Source: Treponema primitia ZAS-1 (GTDB lineage: Bacteria; Spirochaetota; Spirochaetia; Treponematales; Breznakiellaceae). From it: a stretch of 64,000 bases of DNA. Under the pieces are notes generated by a model. The model worked only from the letters and a program-made list of their open reading frames with translations, was not told where the DNA came from and did no database searches. The position numbers were made by a program, and so were the translations under genes. The number at the start of each line of letters is the position of its first letter. The stretch's first letter is position 1. The stretch covers positions 44,925-108,924 of the forward strand of contig NZ_AEEA01000040.1 of the NCBI RefSeq assembly GCF_000297095.1, written 5' to 3'. Shown here piece after piece: positions 18,486-28,839 of this stretch.

Positions 18486-19582
18486 GTTTCTCCAGTAAGC
18501 GCCGAAAATATTTCCCGGGCGATCAGCGCCGCCCCGTCCCGGTTCCCCATACGCGCCGAAGAAGCGGCCATGGCGTTCCGCAGCTCCGCATTTTCCGCCA
18601 GCCCAGCCACGGCGCGGGCCAAGGCCGATGCGGTTTCCTTCAAATTCCCTGCGCCGCCGATTACCACCGCAGCGCCGGCCTTTTCGAAAACCCGGGCATT
18701 TTCCACCTGATCCCCCCGGGTACCCGAACCCCGGAGCGGTATGAGCGCCATGGGCTTCCCCGCAACAGCGGCTTCCCAGACCGTACCGGCGCCGCTGCGG
18801 CCCAGGATCAGTTCCGCTGCGGCCAATACCTGGGGCATATCCTCCCGGATATACGCGTAGGGAAGGTATCGTTCCGAAGCGGGTACATCCCAGCCCTGGT
18901 TGGGGCCGGTCTGGTGTACCACGGTATAATATTTGGTAAGGGCGGGCAAACATTCCCTGACCAGTTCGTTGATCTCCCGGGCGCCCTGGCTGCCCCCTAA
19001 AACCAGGAGTATCCGCTCATCAGGCCCAATCCCCAAGAAGGCCCTTCCCCGGGCGGCGTCGGCATTACGGAAGCCGGGCCGTACGGGATTACCGGCGGTC
19101 ACCACCCTTTCCCGGAAAGCCGGGGCAAAAAAGGACGCCGTGTCCTCATAGGCGGTAAATATACGCCGGGCAAACCGGGCGTTAATCCGGGTAGCAAGCC
19201 CGGGGCTATAGTCCGACTCATGGGTAAACACCGGGATACCCAGGGAAGCTGCGGCGGCGCAGGGGGGAACGCTGACGAAGCCGCCCTTTGAAAAGAGCAA
19301 GGCGGGCTTCTCTTTTTTTAGTATACGCCGGGCCGCCCAAAACCCGGCGTTTATTTTCAGAATATCCGAAATGTTTTTGAGGGAAAAATACCGCCTGAGC
19401 TTTCCCGAAGGGACGCCGAAAAACTCAAACCCCGCCTCTTCTACAATGGACCGGTCCATTCCGGCGGCGGAGCCTATCCAGAAAATCCGGCAGGGTAGAA
19501 GTTCCTTCAAGGCCGCGGCCACAGCCAAACCGGGGTATATATGCCCACCGGTACCGCCCCCGGTAAAGGCTATAGGTATCAT
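18482..19582 (-). CDS. murG: UDP-GlcNAc:lipid I N-acetylglucosaminyltransferase MurG
   Basis: Adds GlcNAc to lipid I to form lipid II at the inner face of the membrane. It is 366 aa, normal length. The N-terminal FTGGGTGGHIYPGLAVA loop, the HESDYSPGLATR segment, the LGGSQGAREIN loop, and the C-terminal UDP-GlcNAc site (ILGRSGAGTVWEAAVAGKPMALIP) are all present. It is the first gene of an apparent operon murG-cvpA-holB-rsbU-like. Confidence 0.95.
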   Translation of the reverse strand: MIPIAFTGGGTGGHIYPGLAVAAALKELLPCRIFWIGSAAGMDRSIVEEAGFEFFGVPSGKLRRYFSLKNISDILKINAGFWAARRILKKEKPALLFSKGGFVSVPPCAAAASLGIPVFTHESDYSPGLATRINARFARRIFTAYEDTASFFAPAFRERVVTAGNPVRPGFRNADAARGRAFLGIGPDERILLVLGGSQGAREINELVRECLPALTKYYTVVHQTGPNQGWDVPASERYLPYAYIREDMPQVLAAAELILGRSGAGTVWEAAVAGKPMALIPLRGSGTRGDQVENARVFEKAGAAVVIGGAGNLKETASALARAVAGLAENAELRNAMAASSARMGNRDGAALIAREIFSALTGET

Positions 19583-19669
19583 GAATAAAGTATACCCACT
19601 TTACCCCAAAGGAGCAACTAAGAACCGGAACCGCCTTGAAAAAGTATAAAATCATGGTATATTGGGTTA

Positions 19670-20954
19670 ATGAATACCAAAACAACGCTTATCGAAGTTC
19701 CCTACGGTACGAAAAAGCTTTCCTGCACAGTTCCAATGGACCGCAGTGTCAGGGTACTCCGTCCCGCTCCGCCGGCGGAGGATGGAGCTTCGGAGATTGA
19801 TATAATCAAACAGGCTCTGGCGGCGCCCATCGCTTCCCCTCCCCTTGCGGAACTTGCGAGGGGTAAGAAAAACATAGTTATCCTGACCAGCGATCATACC
19901 CGGCCTGTGCCGAGCAGCCTTACCCTGCCGGCCATGCTTGGGGAGATACGCCGCTTTTCTCCGGAAGCAAGGATCACCATCCTTATCGGTACGGGGTGTC
20001 ACCGGGCGACAAGCCGGGAGGAGATGGAAAAAAAAATTCGGCGCCGAACTATGTAAAGGGGAAACCATTATAAACCACAATTCAGAAGACCCCTCTTCCC
20101 TGGTATCCCTGGGCCGGCTGCCCTCCGGGGGGGAACTGGTGATAAACCGCCTGGCCGCGGAGGCGGATCTCCTGGTGGCGGACGGCTTTATCGAGCCCCA
20201 CCAGTTTGCGGGTTTCAGCGGCGGCCGTAAGAGCGTCCTGCCGGGTATCGCCAGCTTTACTACGGTACTTGCCAGCCATAACGCCGAATTTACGGTGCAC
20301 CCCGCTTCCCGGCCGGGAAGCCTGGAGGGTAACCTGATCCACCAGGATATGCTCTACGCCGCACGGCAGGCGAAGCTGGCCTTTATCCTGAACGTAGCCC
20401 TTTCCCCGGCCAAGCGGGTTATCGCCGCCTTCGCGGGGGATATGGAAAAGGCCCACCTGGCGGGATGCGATTTTGTTTTGAAACACTGCGGGGTAAGGGC
20501 GCCGGCAACGCCGGTGGTGATCACCTCCAACGGAGGGTATCCCCTGGATCAGAATGTCTATCAGTCCACCAAGTCGATCATGCAGGCGGATCTGGTCTGC
20601 GAAAATGGGGGGGTTATCATCTCCGTTAATGAATGCAGGGATGGGCATGGGTCGGAATCCTTCTACCGTATTTTTAAGGAATCCCCGTCCCTGGATACGC
20701 TGCTGGGGGAAATTGAAAAACGGGGGCGGGAGGAAACGGTTCCGGACCAATGGGTAATTCAGCTAACCGCAATGATACTGCGGAAAAGGACGGTCATATT
20801 CGTGTCCGCCGTTACGCCGGATATTATTGAAGGCCTGCATATGCGCCATGCCGCAAGCCTGGAGGAAGCGCTGACCATGGCGGACAAGATTATAGGCAGG
20901 GAAAACAGCCCCATCACGGTGCTTCCGGACGCAGTATCCCTGGTGCTGCAGTAA
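19670..20954 (+). pseudogene. LarA-like nickel-pincer lactate racemase family gene, frameshifted
   Basis: The N-terminal part is read in one frame (19670-20056) and the C-terminal part in the +1 frame to 20954. The frames meet at a run of nine A (20028-20036). With eight A the gene is open for 427 aa, the usual LarA length. Family features: SDHTRPVPSS and GTGCHRAT in the N-terminal lobe; HQFAGFSGGRKSVLPGIAS, holding the cofactor lysine region, in the C-terminal lobe. LarA-type enzymes epimerise 2-hydroxy acids using a nickel-pincer nucleotide. No larB/C/E maturation genes are seen in the window. The break could be real decay, slippage at A9, or a sequencing error. The gene converges directly on the cyclase gene. 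Confidence 0.8.
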
Positions 20955-22840
20955 TTATTTTTCGGTCAGGGTTATGGCATCGTCCACGGGTTCCCCCAGG
21001 AGACTGTACTCTTCGATCCGTTCCAAATAAACCTTAGAAAGATAATCGTCCTCATCTATACGCAGGGCATTGTTGAAGTAGGTTTTTGCGGTCTCCCATT
21101 CTTTCATCGAAAATAGCCGGAGCCCCTTTTCGTAACAATCAAGGAGTTCCCGGTCAATGACCAAAGAAGCGGCCGCAGGGCCCTGGCAATCCGCCGCAGC
21201 CGGCTCGCCTGCAAAGGCGGCATATACCGCGTAGAGTCCCACGGGATTACTCTTTCCCTTTACCCTAACCGTATCAACTTTTCTGAATATAAATTGATCC
21301 CGGGCGGCTTCGTACATATTTTCCGATACTATGATTGGGTGGTGATACATTTTTGTAACCCCCTCAAGCCGGGAAGCGAGGTTTACATTATCGCCTATTA
21401 CGGTATAGTCCATCCGGTCCTGGAAGCCGATATTCCCCACAACGCATTCACCGCTGTTAATACCAATGCCTACGGCAAAGCCCTTTTCAGGCAGGGTGAG
21501 CTGGGAGGTATCCACCTTCGACAGGGCTTTAATCATCCGCACCGCCGCGCGGATTGCACAGGCCTGGGCATTGGGCAGAGGCCGGGGAGCGCCGAATATG
21601 GCCATAATGGCATCGCCGATAAATTTATCGATATGCCTCCCTCGGCGATTATTTCGTTTCCCATGATGGAAAAGAAGGCGTTCAGAAAACCTACAAGATC
21701 CTGGGCGCTTGAGTTTTCGGATATCTTGGTGAAATTCCGTATGTCAAGAAAAAAAATCACCACATTTCTGGTTTCGCTCTGGATCGAAGTTCCCGCCGAT
21801 TTATGGATAATTTCATCAATCACATCCGAGGGAACATAACGGGCAAAGGCTATCCGGGTTTTCTTCTGCAGCTCTTCCATTTCCAGGATCGAAAGGGCGT
21901 TTGAAATAATCGGGGAAGCGGCGCTTAAAAAAACATCCAGGTTTTCCATAATGAGGGGGGAAAAATATTCCTTGATTGAATTGCCAATATGCACGGTGGC
22001 AAATTTCTGGCCGCCGACCAATAGGGGAACCATGATGTATGATTCGATGCGTTTTTTCTTATCCCCCGGGGGGTAAAAATCCTCTGTTTGCCTTTTTGCA
22101 ACCTGAAAGTCAGGGAACAGGTTATTAAAATCTGCAATGCTGATGGCATTAAAATCTTCAGCAATCGGTTCATTAAAACCAACACGATTCGCAGAATATA
22201 CAACCAGGGAATTATCCTGGCCCTTTATCATCACCGTTACGATCTCCGCTTCGCAGATATAATTAAGCAGATCGAAAAACCCTCTGACTATATCTTCCAG
22301 GGAACCGAGTTTGGCGGAAAGTTCCGCCAACATCCCTATCACGGTGGTCTGAAAGAGCTTTGCGTCCAGGAGATTGTTTACCGTTTCTATTAAGGCGTTA
22401 TCGTCAATCCGTTTTCCCTCATGCTCGATCGCCGAAAAGTCCGGTTCCGGGGCCTCCGCCAAAAGCTTGGCTACGCTGTTTTGCAGCTCAGTAAAATTCT
22501 CCGGCGATTTTTCTATATAAAAATCTGCTCCGGCCTGGTCCCCCCAGAATTTATCCTTAATTTCACTGAGGCTGGTAAACATAATAATAGGGATAACCTT
22601 AGTGTTTTTCCGGGATTTTAGCAGACGGGTAGCCTGGTAGCCCTTAAAGAGGGGCATCTCCACATCGGTAATGATAAGATGGGGCATAAAACTGAATACC
22701 ATTTTAATTCCTTCAAAACCATTTACCGCCCGTCTCGTTTGGTATCCAAGGGCATCGAGAAATTCTAAAACCATATCGGCAAAAATATCCGAATCCTCAA
22801 AAAGCAGTATTCGTTTACCCGGTGAATTGATACTAGCCAT
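20955..22840 (-). pseudogene. Receiver-GAF-class III nucleotide cyclase, frameshifted
   Basis: The response-regulator receiver (about 8-125; Asp59 phospho-site) is followed by a GAF-like sensor (about 170-360) and a class III adenylate/guanylate cyclase domain, then a C-terminal helical (TPR-like) tail. The start is ATG 22840, overlapping the CheA stop, with GGGGAA upstream. The first metal-binding Asp (FLDIRNFTK) is in the first frame. The second (FIGDAIMAIFGAP) and the rest (GECVVGNIGFQDRMDY, GDNVNLASRLEGV) are in another frame reaching 20955. One base is missing near 21636-21643 (GAGGGAGGC). If restored, the protein is about 628 aa and looks catalytically complete. As written, the cyclase is truncated. 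It is the last gene of the chemosensory operon and its probable output. Confidence 0.85.
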
Positions 22841-25178
22841 TGGCTTCCCCGATAAGTTCCTTAACTGCCGTAAGCAGGTTATGATTATTAAATGAATTTT
22901 TAATGATATAGCGGTTTGCCCCGAGCAAAGCCGCCCGTTTCTGATCCTCATCGCTCTCCCGTGAAGAAATAACAATGATAGGAATCTTGGACAGCTCGTC
23001 ATTTTTGCGTACATTTTCGGTCAGCATAAAGCCGTCCATAATGGGCATATTAAGATCCGTACATATAAGATCATAGGAGCTGTTCTTTGCCGCCGCAAGG
23101 GCCTCCGCGCCGTCCGCTGCGGTATCAACCTTGTAACCTTCGGACCTGAGAATTTCACCCTCAATTTCCCTGGTGGGAAGGGAATCGTCAACCACCAGTA
23201 CTGATTTTCGCATTTTTTCATATTCGATGTGCCGCTTCTTCATGTCTATGGTCTTAAGATGTTTGGCCATCCGTATTACCGTCGGCATATGCAGGGCGGG
23301 CACCATTTCATAGTCTTCACTCAACACCATCCCTGAAAAAACGTGGATGTTCTCCATAAAGGTGGGCATTGATTTAAGAATTACCGAGCGCATACTGCTG
23401 ATGCTGTCGATAACCAGGGCAATAACATCGTCATAGGCATGGATGATAACCACAAAAAGAGCCCGTTGGTTATTCTGATCCCCGCCGGTTTTAAGATGCA
23501 GTATCTGGTTAAGGTAATACAGTTTTATTATCCGGTTTTCAAATTTAATTCCCGGCCGGTCAACAACCGTAATAATGTCTTCCTGATTTATAAGAAGAAT
23601 GGTATCCACAAAATTTGAGGGAATTATAAATTTCATTTCTCCGCAGACTATGGGGAAGCCCATGAGGGAAGCAATGGAAAGAGGAACAAGGATCGTAAAT
23701 ATCGTTCCCCTGCCGGGAACACTCTCAACCAGGATACTACCCTTAAGCTGCTCTATACTGGAACGTACCGCATCCATGCCTACCCCGCGGCCGGAAATGT
23801 TGTTTATTTCTTCCGATGTGGTAAAACCGCTTTGGAAAATGAAACCGGTAAGATCCTCCTGGCCCAGTGAAGCAGCCACATCGGCGCTTACCAGGCCCTG
23901 GGACACCGCTTTTTTCCGTATAGCTTCCAGATCAATACCGCGGCCATCGTCGGAAATGGTGATCTTCATATTACCGCTTTCCCGGGCGCAATTGATAATA
24001 AGCTGTCCCGCCTCGTCCTTTCCTGCGGCAACCCGATCCTCCGGCGGCTCAATGCCGTGGTCTACGGAATTCCGGATCATGTGGAGAAAAACATCGGAAA
24101 GTATTTCGATAATATTTTTATCTATCTCGTTTTCACTTCCCTCAATGGTAAGCTGTACCTTTTTTCCAAGCTCTGCGGACATCTCAAATATATACCGGGG
24201 ATAGGCGTCCAAAATAGTAGAAAGAGGCAGCATACGCAGGGATATGACCCCGTCATAGGCGTTCCGGGTGTTGTTTCCCACATCAATGGAATAATTTCTG
24301 AGCCGGGAATTCACTTTACCGCTGATCTGCTCTATTTTTCTAAACCGGTTTACCAGTGCGGGATCCACAAGCTTTGATGTTTTAATGACCCGGGAGTATG
24401 CTTTTATCAACTCATGCAGTGTTTCTGTTTCCATTGAAATAGTCTTTGAAGCTATTTCCAGGGACTGCAGGGAGGCAATGCTTTTAATTATGGCGTCTAT
24501 TTTTGAAAGGGAAATCCGGATACTTTCTGATTTTGCATCCTGCCGCTTCTCCCGCTTTGCCACCTGCCCTGCCGCTTCTCCCGCATTCGCCTTTTCCACG
24601 GAGCGGTCACCCTGTTTTTCTATGGCCCTGCTGCCGCTGACCACAAGATTCTCTTCACCCTTTTTCTTTCGTTTTTTTCCGCCCGGTGAAGGTTCATGGC
24701 CCGTATCGGCTTCTGCGTTTTTTTTCTCCGGTAAGGGGGACTGTCTTTTTACTTCCCCTTCCGCATCGGGGCTTACGGGCACCAGGAATTCTTCGTTCGA
24801 TGCCAGAGCTGCAAGTTCCTTTTCAAAGGCAATGATATCAATATCATCATTCTGGGTCTTCTGTACCGTCCCAAGCCCCGATTTAAGGGTATCCAGAGCC
24901 GCCAGGGCAAGCCGCATGGCATTATCGGTCAGGCCGATGCGCTGTTCCCGGACCGCCACAAAAACTCCCTCCAGGGCATGGGTCAGGGATTCGATGCGCT
25001 TAAATTCCAGCATCCGGGAGGAGCCCTTCAGGGTATGGAGGGCCCGCAGCAGGGTTGCAAGATCATCATCCACCGAAACGCCGTCTTTTATTTCAAAGAG
25101 CAGCGTTTCTACAACCTTGATGTTTTCAATTCCCTCATCGATAAATTTACCGATGTACTTTCCCTTATCTATTGCCAT
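22833..25178 (-). CDS. CheA-type hybrid histidine kinase with C-terminal receiver
   Basis: A 781-aa chemosensory kinase. The Hpt domain (1-110) has phospho-acceptor His48 in ALHTLKGSSRML. A charged Lys/Glu linker (about 130-225) carries no obvious CheY-binding P2. The dimerisation and ATPase domains follow (HMIRNSVDHGIEPPEDR, SDDGRGIDLEAI, SGRGVGMDAVR), then a CheW-like domain (about 515-650), and a receiver (about 660-781; SVLVVDDSLPTREIE, ICTDLNMPIMDGF). The built-in receiver is typical of non-motility chemosensory systems. It starts 8 nt after the upstream receptor gene and overlaps the cyclase gene. Confidence 0.95.
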   Translation of the reverse strand: MAIDKGKYIGKFIDEGIENIKVVETLLFEIKDGVSVDDDLATLLRALHTLKGSSRMLEFKRIESLTHALEGVFVAVREQRIGLTDNAMRLALAALDTLKSGLGTVQKTQNDDIDIIAFEKELAALASNEEFLVPVSPDAEGEVKRQSPLPEKKNAEADTGHEPSPGGKKRKKKGEENLVVSGSRAIEKQGDRSVEKANAGEAAGQVAKREKRQDAKSESIRISLSKIDAIIKSIASLQSLEIASKTISMETETLHELIKAYSRVIKTSKLVDPALVNRFRKIEQISGKVNSRLRNYSIDVGNNTRNAYDGVISLRMLPLSTILDAYPRYIFEMSAELGKKVQLTIEGSENEIDKNIIEILSDVFLHMIRNSVDHGIEPPEDRVAAGKDEAGQLIINCARESGNMKITISDDGRGIDLEAIRKKAVSQGLVSADVAASLGQEDLTGFIFQSGFTTSEEINNISGRGVGMDAVRSSIEQLKGSILVESVPGRGTIFTILVPLSIASLMGFPIVCGEMKFIIPSNFVDTILLINQEDIITVVDRPGIKFENRIIKLYYLNQILHLKTGGDQNNQRALFVVIIHAYDDVIALVIDSISSMRSVILKSMPTFMENIHVFSGMVLSEDYEMVPALHMPTVIRMAKHLKTIDMKKRHIEYEKMRKSVLVVDDSLPTREIEGEILRSEGYKVDTAADGAEALAAAKNSSYDLICTDLNMPIMDGFMLTENVRKNDELSKIPIIVISSRESDEDQKRAALLGANRYIIKNSFNNHNLLTAVKELIGEANG

Positions 25179-25186
25179 AAAACGCC

Positions 25187-26752
25187 TTAAACGCTAACAG
25201 GATCGTTGACCGCAGTATCTGCCGTACCGGCTGTCGCAGCGGAATGGTTCGTGTTTTTAGTTTCAAGGATATTCTCCAGTTCCTTGATCAGCTGGGTGAG
25301 CCCTTCCGCAGAGGATGTGGCTACCTCCGTTGAGTGAATAAAATTGCTTAAGCCCTTTGATATATCCGCAATTGCTATATTGATCTGCTCCGAGGACTTC
25401 TGCTGTTTCTGGGTGGATACCGTAATGGTCTGGGCCTGGTTGGAAGTTATCTCCGCGCCGGATCGTATTTCCTTGAAAACATCCTCCAGGGCTCTAATCA
25501 GCTTGTACCCTTCGGTTATCTTATCCGCACCCTCCTCGCTGGAAACAATGAGGGAGGAAGAGGAATCCTGTATTTCCTCCACCTGATCCCGTATCTGCTT
25601 GGTCAGGGCGGCGATATCGTCCGCCAGGCGGTTTACCTCGCTGGCAACCACGGCGAAACGTTTGCCCTTATCCCCGGCGCTTGCCGCTTCCAGCGCGGCG
25701 TTAAAGGCGATTACCTTGGTCTGGTCGGTGATGGTGTTGATGGTTTTGACTATATCCCGTATCTTAGCTATCTTGTTTCCCAGGTTTATGATACCGGCAA
25801 TAATAGCATCGTTCTTTTCCTTGATATCCCCCATCTTGTTAACATTGCTTTCAAGGACCGAAAAGCCTTGGATTACGTCATCTTCCATTTTGGTTGCAAT
25901 GGTAGCAACGCTGCCGGTCATCTCCGAAATATAGGAGGCAATCTGGGCGTTCTCATTAATGGTGCTTTCGATTTCCTGCACACTGGCGGCCTGGTTATTG
26001 GCGGTGGTAAAAATATCCTTGGAGGAAATAAAAATTTCATCCGTGGATTTCTGAATGGTCCCGGCTATCTCCTTGGTCTGGATTACGGTCCGGGAGGCGG
26101 CTTCCGCGGCTTCGGATTCGGATTTTATCATGTTTTGAAACAGGGCTATGTGCCTTTTGCAGGCAATCCCCGTAACCGCCCCGGCCATGATCATGCCCAT
26201 TATCCTGAAGACCTCGTTGTAGAGGGGAAAGGCAACCTCGTGTACTTGGCCTTTATACAGGGCCGTATAGGGAATATCAATGATAGTACGGTGATAGATG
26301 ATCACAAAGGCATAGAGGATACCGGCGAAAATCCCGGAAAAAATGGCGCACCGTACATTATACCGGAAGGCGCCCAGGGCAACCAGGAGTACATAAAAAA
26401 GCGCCTGGATGGAGAGAAAACCTATGGGCAGGGAATGGTTAGGATAGGTTGCGGTGATGAAGATGGCTGTGGAGATAAAAACCATATCAAGGACGACGCA
26501 AACATACTTAAAATAGGGGGATAGCAATTCTTTTTTCCGCAGATAGAAAAAAAGTATTATTGAAAAAACCAAATACTCCGAGGTGCCGAAATGTCCCCGC
26601 CAGGGCGTATAGCCAAAACCGTTTTTATGTCTGACAATGGAAATTACCACCAGCCCTAACACCCAGATGAGCGCCAGGGAAAAGCGGAAATAGTTGATGA
26701 TAACCTCTCCATCCCGTTCATCCCTGCTTATACGTTCGTCCATGCTTGTCAT
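25187..26752 (-). CDS. Methyl-accepting chemotaxis protein with polytopic membrane sensor
   Basis: A 521-aa chemoreceptor. The first 205 residues contain about six hydrophobic segments with short loops instead of the usual two helices and periplasmic domain, so sensing is probably within the membrane or of lipophilic or redox signals. The signalling domain follows, with the receptor tip (VIAFNAALEAASAGDKGKRF, VVASEVNRLADDIA) that binds CheA/CheW. No HAMP domain is evident. Its ATG overlaps the stop of the other receptor gene (ATGA). Confidence 0.93.
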   Translation of the reverse strand: MTSMDERISRDERDGEVIINYFRFSLALIWVLGLVVISIVRHKNGFGYTPWRGHFGTSEYLVFSIILFFYLRKKELLSPYFKYVCVVLDMVFISTAIFITATYPNHSLPIGFLSIQALFYVLLVALGAFRYNVRCAIFSGIFAGILYAFVIIYHRTIIDIPYTALYKGQVHEVAFPLYNEVFRIMGMIMAGAVTGIACKRHIALFQNMIKSESEAAEAASRTVIQTKEIAGTIQKSTDEIFISSKDIFTTANNQAASVQEIESTINENAQIASYISEMTGSVATIATKMEDDVIQGFSVLESNVNKMGDIKEKNDAIIAGIINLGNKIAKIRDIVKTINTITDQTKVIAFNAALEAASAGDKGKRFAVVASEVNRLADDIAALTKQIRDQVEEIQDSSSSLIVSSEEGADKITEGYKLIRALEDVFKEIRSGAEITSNQAQTITVSTQKQQKSSEQINIAIADISKGLSNFIHSTEVATSSAEGLTQLIKELENILETKNTNHSAATAGTADTAVNDPVSV

Positions 26753-28818
26753 ATATACTCTCCTGTTTTTTCCGCTTTCTCATGTTTATCATCACCGGTG
26801 GCATAGAGCCCCACCGTTCCCCGAAGTTCCTTGGACATGACATTGAGGTTATCCGCTATTTTTGAAGTTGAACCCATGGCGATTACAAACTGTTTGACCC
26901 CGGCGGATATTTCCTGCAGGGTGGTAAAAATCTGGGCGGAAGCGAATTCCTGCTTGCGGCTCAAATCCGAAATCTGCTGGGAATTAACCGCCACATTTTT
27001 GGAATTCTCCACGATATTTTCAAATACCTCTTTCTGTTCAACCATATGGTCATAGCCTTCATCGATCTGCATTGAGCCGTTATTTGCTTCCGTAATCAGA
27101 CTCTGGGAGGCGGTCTGGGCCTCTTCGATCCGCTGTTTTATCTCCCCGGTGGAATCCACCACATTGTCGGCAAAGCGCCGTATTTCGCTTGCCACCACGG
27201 CGAAGCGGGCTCCGGCCTCACCGGAAGAAGAAGCCTCCAGGGAAGCGTTAAAGGCGATAAGCTTGGTCTGATCCGCTATGTTGTCGATGATGCCTATGGC
27301 CTCGCTGATCCGGCTGAGCATTTCCGCAAGATTTTTAATCTCATCAATAATTTTATTGTTCTGATCCCGGATATCCTGCATCATCTCCTGATTCGCTTCC
27401 CGCAGTTCCGCTCCCCGCTGGCTCAGTTCCCGGGTTTTGACGGCCAGTTCCGCTACCTCCGCAGTTTTTGCCGCTACCTGTTCGGACATTTCCTTGCTGC
27501 CTTCCATGGTACTGACGATCTCCGAAACGCTGGCGGACTGCTCATTGGCGGTGGTGGTAATCTCCTTGGCGGAGGCGGAAAGATCAAACACGGAGGTTGA
27601 AACCCTGGAGGCATCCTGACTAAAGGAAACAAAGACGGAACGCAGTTTACCCAGGAAGCGGTTAAAGGCAGACATCAGTTCCCCGAATTCGTCTTTGGAA
27701 TGGACAGCCAGTTCCAGGGAAAGATCGTTATTATCCAGACTCTTAAAGAGCTGCTTTAGGCTCGCGGTGGATTTGGTTATATTAGCGGTGGTGATGATCA
27801 CAATGATAAAAGCGATGACGGCGGTAAGGACCGCGAATATAAGGGACCGGTACAGCGCATTCCGGTATCCGATGATCCGCTGCTGCAGGAGTATGTCAAG
27901 CTGATCCAGGGAAGCAAGCCACAGATCGTAGGATGCGTCATTGGCCTGGGCAGCGGCGTTTATCACTTCGGTATAATAAAACTCCGGGGTATCCTCCGCG
28001 GCAAGAAACGCCTCAAGGATCCCTGTAAGCTTTCCCGCCGTGGAAATATACACATTATTTTTAAACATAAGCTCTTCTGAAAGCAGGGCTTCCAGGGAAG
28101 GGTCGGCCCTGAGATTCGCCAATGCCGCATAGGTCGCGGATCGAAGACGGGGGGTATAGGACCGGCTGAGGAGGGTCATATAGGACCGTAATTCCTCCCG
28201 CTCCGCCTTGGTTATAACTTTTCTGACATTGGCGACATAGGTCAGATTACTTATCCTTAAAATTTGCTGCTGAATTTCAGGAAGCTCAAGAAGGGAGATT
28301 TCGGCAAAATAATAGGTTCCCAGTTCAGGATCCACTATAAGAGAAGACGCATCGCCGATGTAGGATACCAGATCATATAAGTCCTGGATAAAGGCATTGT
28401 AACTGTTCAGGATGACCGCCGGATCTCCCTGTATTTCCTTCAGGGAATTCCAGCTGCTCCGGAGCTCGGCGCCGGAAACATAGCGCCGGCCCGGGATGGT
28501 TCCTAATTCCGGCTCACCATCGGTTTCCCCAAGATTTGCGATCAGCTCGTCAAGCTGACGGGTTATCTCTTGATCAACGCGGCCATTGCCTTCCGCCGCC
28601 GTATTCTGCGCCAATACCATCCTAAGGTGTGCGGGCACCATCCGCAGAAGGCCGGCAATGGGACGCAGATACCCAATTCCCTCCCGTTCATTCGTGCTGA
28701 TCCGTATGGACGAATTTGCGCTGGAGACTATAAGAAACAGCATCAACGCGATGGGTAGAATAAATACGGCGCTTGAAAAAACCAGTTTGGTGGTAATCTT
28801 CAAGTTTTTATAAAACAT
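26749..28818 (-). CDS. Methyl-accepting chemotaxis protein with large periplasmic sensor
   Basis: A 689-aa chemoreceptor: membrane helix (about 11-31), a helical periplasmic domain of about 290 residues resembling the nitrate/nitrite-sensor (NIT) type, a second membrane helix (about 326-348), a HAMP domain (about 349-402), and a signalling domain with the tip LIAFNASLEASSSGEAGARF. The start has AAGGAG eight bases upstream. It sits between cheR and the second receptor in one operon; both receptors probably feed the CheA downstream. Confidence 0.93.
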   Translation of the reverse strand: MFYKNLKITTKLVFSSAVFILPIALMLFLIVSSANSSIRISTNEREGIGYLRPIAGLLRMVPAHLRMVLAQNTAAEGNGRVDQEITRQLDELIANLGETDGEPELGTIPGRRYVSGAELRSSWNSLKEIQGDPAVILNSYNAFIQDLYDLVSYIGDASSLIVDPELGTYYFAEISLLELPEIQQQILRISNLTYVANVRKVITKAEREELRSYMTLLSRSYTPRLRSATYAALANLRADPSLEALLSEELMFKNNVYISTAGKLTGILEAFLAAEDTPEFYYTEVINAAAQANDASYDLWLASLDQLDILLQQRIIGYRNALYRSLIFAVLTAVIAFIIVIITTANITKSTASLKQLFKSLDNNDLSLELAVHSKDEFGELMSAFNRFLGKLRSVFVSFSQDASRVSTSVFDLSASAKEITTTANEQSASVSEIVSTMEGSKEMSEQVAAKTAEVAELAVKTRELSQRGAELREANQEMMQDIRDQNNKIIDEIKNLAEMLSRISEAIGIIDNIADQTKLIAFNASLEASSSGEAGARFAVVASEIRRFADNVVDSTGEIKQRIEEAQTASQSLITEANNGSMQIDEGYDHMVEQKEVFENIVENSKNVAVNSQQISDLSRKQEFASAQIFTTLQEISAGVKQFVIAMGSTSKIADNLNVMSKELRGTVGLYATGDDKHEKAEKTGEYI

Positions 28819-28839
28819 ATCCGCTCCTTATAAAGCCCA

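Noticed and set aside
18486..18953. Extended CvpA protein
   Set aside because: The upstream part is the murG gene in another frame; the ATGA overlap gives the natural start.
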